This document shows positions 8,186 to 16,631 of a stretch of DNA of 64,000 nt, piece after piece (position 1 is the stretch's first letter; every line of letters begins with the position of its first letter). This DNA comes from JAHEEM01 sp036396795 (GTDB lineage: Bacteria; Pseudomonadota; Gammaproteobacteria; Steroidobacterales; Rariloculaceae): positions 1 through 64,000 of the forward strand of contig DASWKF010000097.1 of the NCBI GenBank assembly GCA_036396795.1. The letters run 5' to 3'. Below the pieces are notes generated by a model. It was not told the DNA's origin. It did not search any database and saw nothing but the letters and a program-made list of their open reading frames with translations. A program made the translations under genes and the position numbers.

Positions 8186-9118
8186 ATGTCACGACTGAGT
8201 GGGAGCGAGCGAGCCATTGCGGTAACCGCGCTGAAGCACGCCGCACCGTATATTCGCATGTACAAGCGCAAGATCTTCGTGCTCAAAGCGGGCGGCGAGG
8301 CCTTCACTTCGCCCGAGGCCACGCGCGCCCTGGTGGAGCAAATCGGCATACTTCACGGCGTCGGAATTCGAATCGTGCTCGTGCACGGCGGTGGCCCGCA
8401 GTCGACTCAGCTCGCGAAAGCATTGGGAATCACGAGTCGGTTCATCGATGGCCGGCGCGTGACCGATGCCCAAGCCCTCGATATAGCGACGATGGTGTTG
8501 AACGGCCAGATCAACACTTCGATACTCGCGGCGTGCCGCACACTCGGCATTCCGGCAATCGGTATCAGCGGCGTCGCGGCTGGATTGATCCGCGCGCATC
8601 GCCGCCCGCCCGTGATCCGCGAGAACGGCGGCGACACGGTCGACTACGGCTATGTCGGCGATATCGAAAGCGTCGATACGTCGGTGTTGTTCAAACAACT
8701 CGACAACGACCTCGTGCCGATCATCAGCCCCTTGTCGGCGGACGAATCCGGCACGCTGCTGAACATCAATGCCGATACCATCGCCGCGGCGATCGCAGCC
8801 GCGGTGGGTGCGGAGAAACTGATCTTAGCGACCGGCGCGCCGGGAATACTCGAATCGCGCGACGATCCTCGGTCCTTGATCTCCTACATCGACATCGCCG
8901 GGCTCGCGAAGCTGCGCGCAGAGGGTCGCATCGTCGACGGCATGTTGCCCAAGGCAGCGGCGATCGAGCGCGCGCTCCGCGCCGGAGTACCGCGCGTCCA
9001 CGTTATTTCCTACGATCTCCCGGACAGCCTGCTGCTCGAGGTGTTCACGAACGAAGGCACCGGCACCCTCGTCGTAAACGATATCGAGAACCTGAGCCCC
9101 GCTGAGCAAACGAGCTAG
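8186..9118 (+). CDS. argB: Acetylglutamate (acylglutamate) kinase
   Basis: A 310-residue amino-acid kinase family enzyme that phosphorylates N-acylglutamate. The Gly-rich LKAGGEAF segment near residue 34, HGGGPQS, and a Lys-containing GMLPKAAAIERAL near the C-terminus are all in place. Unlike the xanthomonad bifunctional ArgB it has no C-terminal GNAT acyltransferase domain, so the first step of the pathway is not supplied by fusion. A GGGAG ribosome site sits directly before the ATG at 8186, and the gene starts 5 nt after the carbamoyltransferase stop; argH follows after 4 nt. Confidence 0.92.
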   Translation: MSRLSGSERAIAVTALKHAAPYIRMYKRKIFVLKAGGEAFTSPEATRALVEQIGILHGVGIRIVLVHGGGPQSTQLAKALGITSRFIDGRRVTDAQALDIATMVLNGQINTSILAACRTLGIPAIGISGVAAGLIRAHRRPPVIRENGGDTVDYGYVGDIESVDTSVLFKQLDNDLVPIISPLSADESGTLLNINADTIAAAIAAAVGAEKLILATGAPGILESRDDPRSLISYIDIAGLAKLRAEGRIVDGMLPKAAAIERALRAGVPRVHVISYDLPDSLLLEVFTNEGTGTLVVNDIENLSPAEQTS

Positions 9119-9122
9119 TGCG

Positions 9123-10328
9123 ATGAGCAAGCGGCTTTGGGACAAGGGCAAACCGCTGGACGAGCGGATTTTGAAGTTCACGGCAGGTGAAGATCATCTG
9201 CTCGATGCACGACTGGTGGAATACGACGTTCGCGCTTCGATCGCACACGCACGGATGCTGGCTAAGCAAGGCTTGCTGACGGCGGAGGATTGCGAGGCGA
9301 TCTGTACCGGGCTTGCGGCTCTTGGCGAGGAGCATCTGCGCGGCGAGTGGTCGATTCAGCTCGAGGAGGAAGACGTGCACACCGCGCTCGAGCGCCGACT
9401 GGTCGAGCGGACCGGCGAGGCCGGCGGCCGCGTGCATCTCGGGCGCTCGCGCAACGACCAGGTGTTGGTGGCGTTACGGCTATACCTCAAGGACGCGGCC
9501 GCTTCCCTAGCGGAGCATGCGAACCGTCTAGCCGCCGCGCTCGAGGACCTGGCGCGGCGTCAAGGCCATATCGCCTTACCCGGCTACACTCACATGCAGC
9601 CGGCGATGCCGAGCTCCGTCTGCCTGTGGGCGACGGGATTCGCGGCGGAGTTCCACGACGACGCCGTGGGTCTCCAAGGCGCAGCACGGCGCGCCGACCT
9701 GAACCCCCTTGGCTCGGCGGCCGGCTACGGCACGCCCGGTCTGGATCTCGACAGCGAGGCGACGCGCGCAGCCTTGGGATTCGCCGCGAATCAGGATCCT
9801 GTCACTGCCGTGCAACTCAGCCGTGGCAAGGCGGAAGCATCGTTGATTTTTGAGATCGCCTTGCTGCTCGGCGATTCGAGCCGGCTGGCAGCGGATATGC
9901 TGCTCTTTTATACCCGCGAGTTCGCATTCATCACGCTGCCGGACGAGATGACGACTGGCTCGTCGATCATGCCGCAGAAACGCAACCCCGACGTGTTCGA
10001 GCTCGTTCGCAGCGCTCAGGCCGTGCCCGTCGCCGCCCTCGTAGAGACACTTGCGATCACCTCCAAGTTGACGTCGGGCTACCACCGGGACCTCCAGCGT
10101 CTCAAGGCCCCGCTCTTCCGTTGCATCGACCTTGCGGAGGACGCGCTCGCCATCATGGCGCACGCCTTGAGCGGGGTCTCTTTTCGCGAGGACAAGATTC
10201 ATCTGGGCGAGGAGCTGTACGCGGCGGAAAACGCCAACCGGCTCGTCGTGGACGAGGGTCTGCCTTTCCGCGAGGCCTATCGCCGCGTCGCCGAGTCCCT
10301 GCGCGCGGAAACGGAAGACTCGAAGTGA
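9123..10328 (+). CDS. argH: Argininosuccinate lyase (short form)
   Basis: A 401-residue fumarase/aspartase-superfamily enzyme that splits argininosuccinate to arginine and fumarate. The signature GSSIMPQKRNPD lies near residues 279-290, and GRSRNDQV and TH-M-QPA-MP segments are present. It stops soon after VPFREA-like sequence (LPFREAYRRVAESLR), about 45-60 residues before the usual end of ArgH (about 430-460), so the C-terminal helical tail is missing or reduced. The stop overlaps the GTG of the lipoprotein gene, so the end is genuine in this assembly. The catalytic core is complete. Confidence 0.93.
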   Translation: MSKRLWDKGKPLDERILKFTAGEDHLLDARLVEYDVRASIAHARMLAKQGLLTAEDCEAICTGLAALGEEHLRGEWSIQLEEEDVHTALERRLVERTGEAGGRVHLGRSRNDQVLVALRLYLKDAAASLAEHANRLAAALEDLARRQGHIALPGYTHMQPAMPSSVCLWATGFAAEFHDDAVGLQGAARRADLNPLGSAAGYGTPGLDLDSEATRAALGFAANQDPVTAVQLSRGKAEASLIFEIALLLGDSSRLAADMLLFYTREFAFITLPDEMTTGSSIMPQKRNPDVFELVRSAQAVPVAALVETLAITSKLTSGYHRDLQRLKAPLFRCIDLAEDALAIMAHALSGVSFREDKIHLGEELYAAENANRLVVDEGLPFREAYRRVAESLRAETEDSK

Positions 10329-10507
10329 AGCGCCGGCAGACTTACCGGCCCGCCGTAGGCGTGCTGGCAGCGTGCTCCGTGCTGGTCGCGTGTGGGCAGA
10401 AAGGACCGCTGACGCTGCCTGAATCGGCGACGGAGCCCGTGCAAACCGGGGCCGCGGCTTCCGAGAGCGCCCCGCCCGGTGACGAACAACGAGATGAAGA
10501 AGACTAA
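10325..10507 (+). CDS. lptM: LptM-type small lipoprotein (YifL family)
   Basis: A 60-residue lipoprotein that starts at a GTG overlapping the argH stop. It has a short basic N-terminus, a hydrophobic segment, and a lipobox L-V-A-C with Cys23; the mature protein would begin CGQKGPL, the hallmark of LptM/YifL, which helps oxidative maturation of the LPS transporter LptD in the outer membrane. The rest is low-complexity and acidic, as in the family. It overlaps the 5' end of polA by 14 nt. Typical genomic neighbours in enterobacteria differ (dapF/cyaA), but the motif is distinctive. Confidence 0.82.
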   Translation: MKRRQTYRPAVGVLAACSVLVACGQKGPLTLPESATEPVQTGAAASESAPPGDEQRDEED

Positions 10508-13181
10508 GGCGTTGATCCTCGTCGACGGCAGCTCTTATCTATTTCGCGCCTATCATGCGCTGCCGGCGCTGAGCGCCAGCTCCGGCCACCCCACCGGCGC
10601 GATCCTCGGCGTGCTGAACATGCTCTACAAGCTGTTAGACGAGTACGAGCCCGAGCACATCGCCGTGGTGTTCGATGCGCCGGGCAAGACCTTCCGGGAC
10701 GAGATCTACGCCGAATACAAGGCACACCGTCCACCGATGCCTGAGGACTTGCGTCCCCAGGTCGAGCCGCTGATCGAAGCCGTCGAAGCGATCGGCTTTC
10801 CGCTGCTACGCATCGACGGCGTCGAAGCCGATGACGTCATCGGAACACTGGCGCGACGCGCGGCCGAGCTCGGCATGACCACGCTGATATCGACGTCGGA
10901 CAAGGATATGGCGCAGCTCGTCGACGAACGAATCTCGCTCGTGAATACGATGAGCAACACTTCTCTCGACGAGGCCGGCGTGGCAAGCAAGTTCGGCGTG
11001 GCACCGTCTCAGATGGTGGATTTCCTGGCATTGGTGGGTGACAGCTCCGACAATATCCCGGGCGTGCCTGGCGTGGGCCCCAAGACCGCGGCGAAATGGC
11101 TCGCGGAGTATCACGATCTCGACACGATCATGGCGCGCGCGGATGAGATTCCCGGAAAAGCCGGCGAGAACCTGCGCGACTCGCTGCCGCGCCTGCCATT
11201 GTTTCGGCGGCTCGCTACCATCGTCTGCGATCTAGACCTGCCCGTGACGCCCGACGCCCTCACGCTCCGCCCACCCGACCAGCAACGACTCGAGGCGCTC
11301 TATAAGAAATACGAGCTGAAGTCGTTGTTGCGGCGAGTCGGGGGAGAGCCGCAGAACGACGCGCCTCCGGCGGAGGGATTCGAGTATGAAACGGTCCTAA
11401 CCGTAGAGCGGCTGGAGGCCTGGCTCAAGGACGTCGAAGCGGCCGACCTCGTTGCACTCGATACCGAGACGACGAGCCTGAACTACATGCAAGCCAAGAT
11501 AGTCGGCATCTCCCTGTGCGTCGAGCCCGGGCGCGCAGCGTATATTCCCTTGGCTCATAGCTATCCCGGCGCGCCCCCGCAACTCGACCGGGATGGCGTT
11601 CTCGAGCGCATGAAGGCGTGGCTTGAGGGCGAGGCGGCGAAAGTCGGGCATCACCTCAAATACGACACGCATGTGCTCCGCAATCACGGTATCGCGCTGC
11701 GCGGCTTCGCCTTCGATTCGATGCTCGAGTCTTTCGTGTTGAATTCAACCGCCACACGCCACGATCTCGATTCCGTCGCGGCCAAATACCTGGGCGTGAG
11801 CACGATCAAATATGAGGACATCGCCGGCAAAGGCGCCAAGCAACTTCGTTTCGACGAGATCGATCTGGAAACGGCCGCGCCGTATGCGGCGGAAGACGCT
11901 GACGTCTGCTTGCGCCTGCACCGCACGCTCTGGCCCAGGCTGCAAGAGACGCCGGAACTCGAGCGGCTCTATCTAGAGATAGAGCAACCGCTGGCGCCGG
12001 TCCTGCAGAAAATGGAGTATCTCGGGGTGCTCGTAGATGCCCGGATGCTCAAGCATCAGAGCGCCCAGCTCGCTCAGTCGATGGCAGAGACCGAGGCGCT
12101 CGCATACGAGGAAGCGGGAGGTCCGTTCAATCTGGCCTCGCCGAAGCAGCTCCAAGAGATACTCTACGACCGTCTCAGCCTCCCCGTCCTAGGCAAAACG
12201 CCCAAGGGCCAAGCATCGACGGCCGAGAACGTCCTGCAGGATCTCGCGAACGACTACGCGCTCCCGAGACTCATCTTGCAGCACCGGGCGCTCGCGAAGC
12301 TCAAGTCGACCTACACGGACAAGCTCCCGCTGGAGATCAACCCCTGCACCGGCCGCATTCATACGTCCTATCACCAGGCCGTCGCCGCGACGGGCAGGCT
12401 ATCCTCGTCGGACCCGAACCTTCAGAACATCCCGATCAGAACGCCCGAAGGCCGCCGGATTCGCCAAGCTTTCGTCGCGCCCCCCGGATACCGGCTGCTG
12501 GCCGCGGACTACTCGCAGATCGAGCTGCGAATCATGGCGCATCTATCCAACGACGAGGGCCTGCTCGCAGCGTTTGCGGCCGACCTGGATATTCATCGCG
12601 CCACCGCCGCTGAGGTTTTTGGGCTCGAGCCCGAGCATGTCGGCGATTCCGAGAGACGCTCGGCCAAAGCGATCAACTTCGGCTTGATCTATGGCATGTC
12701 GGCCTTCGGGCTCTCGAGACAACTGGGAATCGAGCGCGCTGAAGCGCAGCGCTATGTGGATCTCTATTTCAGCCGCTACCCGGGAGTCAAACGGTATATG
12801 GACGACACTCGAGAGCGGGCTCGCGAACGCGGTTACGTGTCGACGGTCTACGGCCGTCGGCTCTACTTGCCGGAGATCAGATCCAGGAATCATCAGCGCC
12901 GCCAATATGCCGAACGCAGCGCGATCAACGCACCCATGCAAGGAACGGCCGCGGACATCATCAAACGCGCCATGATCAAGGTCGACCGTTGGCTCGAGCA
13001 GAGCGGCGCTGACGCGCGGCTGATCATGCAGGTCCACGACGAGCTCGTGCTAGAGGTCGCGGATGGCGACGCCGAGCCCTTGGCTCGACGAGTCAAGGCC
13101 CTGATGGAGTCGGCGGCGGATCTCAAAGTGGCGCTCAAGGCCGACTTCGGCCTCGGGGCGAACTGGGACGAGGCGCACTAG
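10494..13181 (+). CDS. polA: DNA polymerase I
   Basis: An 895-residue repair and Okazaki-fragment-processing polymerase with all three domains: 5'-3' exonuclease/FEN (about 1-290, LVDGSSYLFRAYHA at the start), 3'-5' proofreading exonuclease (DTETTS near residue 322 and YAAEDADV later, so the DEDD acidic set looks intact), and the family A polymerase (DYSQIELR near 672, HDELVLE near 848). I prefer the ATG at 10494 (MKKTKALILVDG) to a GTG five codons upstream because it matches family N-termini. It overlaps lptM slightly. Transcription ends at the strong hairpin around 13320-13365. Confidence 0.96.
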   Translation: MKKTKALILVDGSSYLFRAYHALPALSASSGHPTGAILGVLNMLYKLLDEYEPEHIAVVFDAPGKTFRDEIYAEYKAHRPPMPEDLRPQVEPLIEAVEAIGFPLLRIDGVEADDVIGTLARRAAELGMTTLISTSDKDMAQLVDERISLVNTMSNTSLDEAGVASKFGVAPSQMVDFLALVGDSSDNIPGVPGVGPKTAAKWLAEYHDLDTIMARADEIPGKAGENLRDSLPRLPLFRRLATIVCDLDLPVTPDALTLRPPDQQRLEALYKKYELKSLLRRVGGEPQNDAPPAEGFEYETVLTVERLEAWLKDVEAADLVALDTETTSLNYMQAKIVGISLCVEPGRAAYIPLAHSYPGAPPQLDRDGVLERMKAWLEGEAAKVGHHLKYDTHVLRNHGIALRGFAFDSMLESFVLNSTATRHDLDSVAAKYLGVSTIKYEDIAGKGAKQLRFDEIDLETAAPYAAEDADVCLRLHRTLWPRLQETPELERLYLEIEQPLAPVLQKMEYLGVLVDARMLKHQSAQLAQSMAETEALAYEEAGGPFNLASPKQLQEILYDRLSLPVLGKTPKGQASTAENVLQDLANDYALPRLILQHRALAKLKSTYTDKLPLEINPCTGRIHTSYHQAVAATGRLSSSDPNLQNIPIRTPEGRRIRQAFVAPPGYRLLAADYSQIELRIMAHLSNDEGLLAAFAADLDIHRATAAEVFGLEPEHVGDSERRSAKAINFGLIYGMSAFGLSRQLGIERAEAQRYVDLYFSRYPGVKRYMDDTRERARERGYVSTVYGRRLYLPEIRSRNHQRRQYAERSAINAPMQGTAADIIKRAMIKVDRWLEQSGADARLIMQVHDELVLEVADGDAEPLARRVKALMESAADLKVALKADFGLGANWDEAH

Positions 13182-13234
13182 GGCAAGGCGCACAGGGCCT
13201 TTCCGGCTGCCCCGGGAACTTTTCCGCGCCGCCC

Positions 13235-13366
13235 GCCCACTAAAGCAGTGGGCCGAAAGCGCCCCCCGCTATCCTCCCTAAGCGGGACAACATCCCGGTG
13301 ACCCCATACCGGGACTCTTAACCCCGGGTGCGTCCCCTGAATCCCGCACCCGGGGTTACTTTTTTG
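13235..13366 (+). ncRNA. Candidate sRNA between polA and engB (sX13/ErsA/Spot 42 position)
   Basis: The 174-nt gap after polA folds on paper into four successive hairpins: 13235-13253 (GCCCAC/GTGGGC), 13265-13286 (CCCGCT/AGCGGG, loop ATCCTCCCTA), 13294-13313 (CCCGGT/ACCGGG, loop GACCCCAT) and the terminator at 13320-13357 (loop starting TCCCC), followed by six T. Three loops expose C-rich motifs that could pair with Shine-Dalgarno sequences. Spot 42 in E. coli and ErsA in Pseudomonas lie between polA and engB, and Xanthomonas sX13, from memory next to polA, carries C-rich loops. The 5' end is not fixed; the first hairpin may lie outside the transcript. No clear sigma70 promoter is visible. 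Confidence 0.6.
13320..13365 (+). terminator. Rho-independent terminator
   Basis: A perfect 13-bp GC-rich stem (AACCCCGGGTGCG at 13320-13332 pairing with 13345-13357), a 12-nt loop, and a T6 run at 13360-13365 on the plus strand. It would end polA and/or the sRNA candidate. Its right arm overlaps the stop codon of engB, which is read from the other strand. Confidence 0.88.
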
Positions 13367-13964
13367 CGGATCCCGGCGCATCCAGCCCGAGCCAGCCCAA
13401 AAGCACGTCTCCGGCCTCATCGACCCCCAGTCGCTTCGTCGCGGAGAACATGATCAGCGGCAAGTCCGGCCCGACCGCGGCTGCTATCCGGCGTTGCCGC
13501 GTCACGGCGGCGCTGCGACTGAGCTTGTCGGCCTTTGTCAGCAGCACGGCCACCGGTACGCCGGCCTCCCGGGACCAGCCGAGCATGACTTCGTCAAGCT
13601 CGCCGAGATCTCGACGAAGATCCATGGTGATAAAGAGACCGCGCAGACAGCGCCGATCCAGGAAATAGGCCTCGAGCAGGCTCGCCCATTCCAAGCGGAC
13701 GGATTCGGCGACCTTGGCGTAGCCGTAACCGGGCAGATCCACGAGACGCTCACCCGCACTCAGTGAGAAGAAATTGATCTCCCGCGTGCGCCCCGGTTGC
13801 TTGCTGGTGCGAGCAAGGCCGCGCCGCCCGCAGATCGCATTGATGGCGCTGGACTTCCCGGAATTCGACCTCCCGGCAAACGCCACCTCCGCCCCCGCAT
13901 CTCGGGGAAATTGCTTAGCCTTCCGAGCCCCGATGAGGAACTTGGGCGTAATACCAGTGGACAT
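13356..13964 (-). CDS. engB: Ribosome biogenesis GTPase EngB/YsxC/YihA
   Basis: A 202-residue GTPase needed for large-subunit assembly. G1 P-loop GRSNSGKSS lies at residues 31-39, the switch region includes KQPGRTREINFF, G3 is DLPGYGYAK, and G4 is LLTKADKLS (T-K-A-D). Length is typical. It is convergent with polA, the same arrangement as in many gammaproteobacteria, and divergent from the cytochrome c4 gene. Confidence 0.95.
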   Translation of the reverse strand: MSTGITPKFLIGARKAKQFPRDAGAEVAFAGRSNSGKSSAINAICGRRGLARTSKQPGRTREINFFSLSAGERLVDLPGYGYAKVAESVRLEWASLLEAYFLDRRCLRGLFITMDLRRDLGELDEVMLGWSREAGVPVAVLLTKADKLSRSAAVTRQRRIAAAVGPDLPLIMFSATKRLGVDEAGDVLLGWLGLDAPGSAKK

Positions 13965-14042
13965 AAGTACGTTCAGGCCCGAAGCCCGGTCATGCGGGGT
14001 TCAGGTCGATTAGTGTACAATCTTTCGCCGTTTCCGAGGGTT

Positions 14043-14717
14043 ATGAGACGAGGTTGCAGTGGCGTGACGCATCAGAGACTCGATTGGCAAGCGACATCCA
14101 ACGGCAGATCGATCGGCTACGTCACGTGCCTGATCTTACTTCTGACCTGGAACACGCCGAGCGCCGCACAAGGCTCGGCAACCGCCGGGCAGGCCAAGGC
14201 GGCTTCCTGCGCGGCCTGCCACGGCACGAACGGTAACAGCATCAATCCGCTCTGGCCCAGCCTGGCCGGGCAGCACGCCGGGTATATCGCACATCAGCTC
14301 GTCGCCTTTCAACAAGGAACGCGAGAGGACGTGCTGATGACGAGCTTTGCGGCTTCGCTCTCAGCAGAAGATATCGCGGATCTCGCGGCCTATTTCGAGA
14401 ACCAGACCGTGACGCCGAAAGGCGCCGACCCCGCCGTCGTCGACGCCGGGGCGCGCATCTACCGGAGCGGCATTCCGGACCGGGGTGTCCCCGCTTGTAT
14501 TGCCTGTCACGGCCCGACGGGCCGCGGCAACCCGCTGGCCGCTTACCCGGCGCTCACCGGCCAGCACGCCACCTACGTCGTGAACACGCTGCGAGCCTAT
14601 TCCTCGGGTGCGCGCCGGTCCGACGGCGCGGTGAATCTGATGATGCGCGACTTGGCCGCCCTGCTCAGGGAAGACGAGATGCAGGCCGTAGCGAGTTATG
14701 TCCAGGGCCTGCGTTAA
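14043..14717 (+). CDS. Diheme cytochrome c4
   Basis: A 224-residue periplasmic diheme cytochrome. After a signal/membrane segment at about residues 23-42 (cleavage near SAAQG) there are two homologous domains with haem sites C56-A-A-C-H60 and C152-I-A-C-H156, each followed by a distal Met region (e.g. MTSFAASLS, NLMMRDLA). This is the cytochrome c4 pattern, an electron carrier to terminal oxidases. The ATG at 14043 follows a GAGGG ribosome site; the frame is open further upstream but that part lacks family character. A dsbA-like gene follows 26 nt later; c4-dsbA pairs near polA/engB also occur in pseudomonads. Confidence 0.88.
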   Translation: MRRGCSGVTHQRLDWQATSNGRSIGYVTCLILLLTWNTPSAAQGSATAGQAKAASCAACHGTNGNSINPLWPSLAGQHAGYIAHQLVAFQQGTREDVLMTSFAASLSAEDIADLAAYFENQTVTPKGADPAVVDAGARIYRSGIPDRGVPACIACHGPTGRGNPLAAYPALTGQHATYVVNTLRAYSSGARRSDGAVNLMMRDLAALLREDEMQAVASYVQGLR

Positions 14718-14743
14718 AACCCTTGATTCGAAGGAGAGCTCGA

Positions 14744-15547
14744 GTGCTACCGAAAAAACTGTTCAAGTTCGCCGCCGCCCCCGCAGTCTTGATCGTAATC
14801 GCGTTCTTCTGGGGATGCGGCTCACAAGATCCGGACGGGGCGTCGGACGCCACTCAAGAGTCGGATGCTACCTCTACCGCGGTCGTCCAACCCGACGAAA
14901 CTGCGCCGCCGTCGGCGCCTTCCGCGGCGAGCAGCGAGCAGCCGCGCATCGTAGTGGCGCAGGCGGATTCGGCCCAAAGTCGCCGTTTCTCTCTGGGGAC
15001 GCACTACGAGCGGCTCTCACCGACGCAGCCGACGAGCTCGAGCCCCGAGCAGATCGAGGTTACAGAGATCTTCTGGTACGGCTGCCCGCACTGTTACACC
15101 TTCGATCCGTATCTCGAGAGCTGGAAGGAGAATCTTCCCAGCGACGTGAGCTTCGTGCGCATTCCGGCCATGTGGAACGACTTGCTGAAGATACACGCCC
15201 AGGCGTTCTATACCGCACATGTTCTGAATCTCGCGGAAGAAGTGCACACACCGTTGTTTCGCGAGATGCACGTCAACGGCAATGCGTTGAATACAAAACC
15301 GGCGTTGCAGGAGTTCTTCAGCCGCTTCGGAGTTGACGCAGAGACGTTCGACAACGCCTTCGAGTCGTTCACCGTATTCAAAAGCATGCAGGACGCTGAC
15401 AATCTCTCCCGGCGTTACCGCATTTCCAGCGTCCCGGCCGTCGTCGTGAACGGCAAGTACACTACCAACGCGACGATCGCCGGCAGCTATCCGAATCTGC
15501 TCGAGGTCATCGACGAGCTCGTCGCCATGGAGCGTGCCGGCGAGTAG
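14744..15547 (+). CDS. dsbA: DsbA-type thiol:disulfide interchange protein with long N-terminal linker
   Basis: A 267-residue periplasmic oxidoreductase. The thioredoxin-fold active site is C114-P-H-C117, the DsbA-type dipeptide, and the cis-Pro loop is S-V-P-A near residue 227. The N-terminus has a hydrophobic segment ending F-W-G-C at residue 25, a poor lipobox, so membrane anchoring by lipid or helix is possible. Residues 26-100 are a Ser/Ala/Pro/Thr-rich low-complexity linker not found in E. coli DsbA, apparently extending the domain away from the membrane. It starts at a GTG preceded by AAGGAG at 14731-14736, 26 nt after the cytochrome gene. Confidence 0.85.
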   Translation: MLPKKLFKFAAAPAVLIVIAFFWGCGSQDPDGASDATQESDATSTAVVQPDETAPPSAPSAASSEQPRIVVAQADSAQSRRFSLGTHYERLSPTQPTSSSPEQIEVTEIFWYGCPHCYTFDPYLESWKENLPSDVSFVRIPAMWNDLLKIHAQAFYTAHVLNLAEEVHTPLFREMHVNGNALNTKPALQEFFSRFGVDAETFDNAFESFTVFKSMQDADNLSRRYRISSVPAVVVNGKYTTNATIAGSYPNLLEVIDELVAMERAGE

Positions 15548-15555
15548 CGCCGGCT

Positions 15556-16482
15556 CTAGAACGGGTCTCTGCTTTCGTCGATCCCGTGGGGATCGGCGTG
15601 TATCAATACCTCGGCCGAAGGGAAGCTCTTCCGCAGAGCGGTCTCCACCGCTCCGGAGACCTCGTGCACCCTCGCGAGCCTCATGCCCGGGTCGAGCTCC
15701 AGGTGGAACTGAATGAATTGCGCAGTACCGGAGGAACGCGTTCGCAGATCGTGCACTCCTCGGACCTCCGGATGCGCGTATGCGATCTCGGCGATGCGCC
15801 TTCGATCACTTTCAGGCAGCTCTCTGTCGAGAAGGACGTTCAGCGCATCCTTGGCAATCTCACGGACGCTCCAAAGGATGACCGCGACCACGAAGAGTCC
15901 CAACAGCGGATCAGCTATATGCAAGCCCCAGGCTGACGATGCAAGAATCGCGACGAGCACAGCAAGATTGGTGAGGATATCCGCGCGATAGTGAATGGCG
16001 TCGGCGGAGATCGCCATCGAGCCGGTACGTCGCACCACCAGCGCTTGAAACGCAGCAAGACAGAGGGTCAGAGCAAGCGAGCAGATCGTTACCACCACCC
16101 CCAGCTCGGGACTTTCGACGGCACTCGGCGCGATCAATCGTTGCACTGCCCTGAAGGCCACGTAAGCCGCCGAAGCCGAAATGATCAGCGACTGGATGAG
16201 GCACGCGATACCCTCCGACTTTCCATGGCCGAAGCGATGCTCTCGATCCGCGGGCGACACCGCAACCGTGACGGCGAACAGGGTGATGCCGGACGCGACC
16301 AGGTCGAGCAAAGAATCGGCGAGCGAGCTCAACATTGCGATCGAGCCCGTCGCCGACCACGCCCAAGTCTTGAGCGCGATCAAAATGCTTGCGACCGCCA
16401 CCGACGCCAGTCCGGCGAGCTGCATGAGCTGGACCTTGTATGGCTCCAAGCCCGGCGTGTGTTTGAGATCCGAGGTATCCAC
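15556..16482 (-). CDS. Cation diffusion facilitator, FieF-like metal exporter
   Basis: A 308-residue inner-membrane metal/proton antiporter. The SLADSLLD segment after the first helices and HFGHGK-like HRFGHGKSEG are the CDF signatures, and YHRADI-type HYRADIL follows in the fourth to fifth helix region (metal site D/D/H/D). A cytosolic domain of about 90 residues ends the protein. It is closest in pattern to FieF, which exports Fe2+ and Zn2+. A Fur-box-like palindrome lies about 130 nt upstream. It converges on the dsbA-like gene with 8 nt between stops. Confidence 0.85.
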   Translation of the reverse strand: MDTSDLKHTPGLEPYKVQLMQLAGLASVAVASILIALKTWAWSATGSIAMLSSLADSLLDLVASGITLFAVTVAVSPADREHRFGHGKSEGIACLIQSLIISASAAYVAFRAVQRLIAPSAVESPELGVVVTICSLALTLCLAAFQALVVRRTGSMAISADAIHYRADILTNLAVLVAILASSAWGLHIADPLLGLFVVAVILWSVREIAKDALNVLLDRELPESDRRRIAEIAYAHPEVRGVHDLRTRSSGTAQFIQFHLELDPGMRLARVHEVSGAVETALRKSFPSAEVLIHADPHGIDESRDPF

Positions 16483-16612
16483 CGGGGGTAACGATGTCCG
16501 AACTGGGTGTTGTATGGTACCAGCCGTCGGCTTTGAAATGATTCACGGACGAATCTCAATCGCAGTTCCGGAGCCGGACGATGCTCTCGCCATTCCGCGG
16601 CGGCGTTTCAGA

Positions 16613-16627
16613 TGAGAACGACTCTCA
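16613..16627. promoter_or_regulatory. Palindrome resembling a Fur box
   Basis: TGAGAAC-G-ACTCTCA has the 7-1-7 symmetry of the Fur consensus TGATAAT-G-ATTATCA and agrees at 10 of 14 arm positions. It lies 130 nt upstream of the FieF-like gene start and just after the stop of the aminotransferase gene. Iron control of an iron exporter would make sense, but the arms contain G/C where Fur boxes are usually A/T. Confidence 0.25.
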
Positions 16628-16631
16628 ATGA

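Noticed and set aside
10479..10493. Earlier GTG start for polA
   Set aside because: The five extra codons do not match family N-termini, whereas MKKTKALILVDG at 10494 does.
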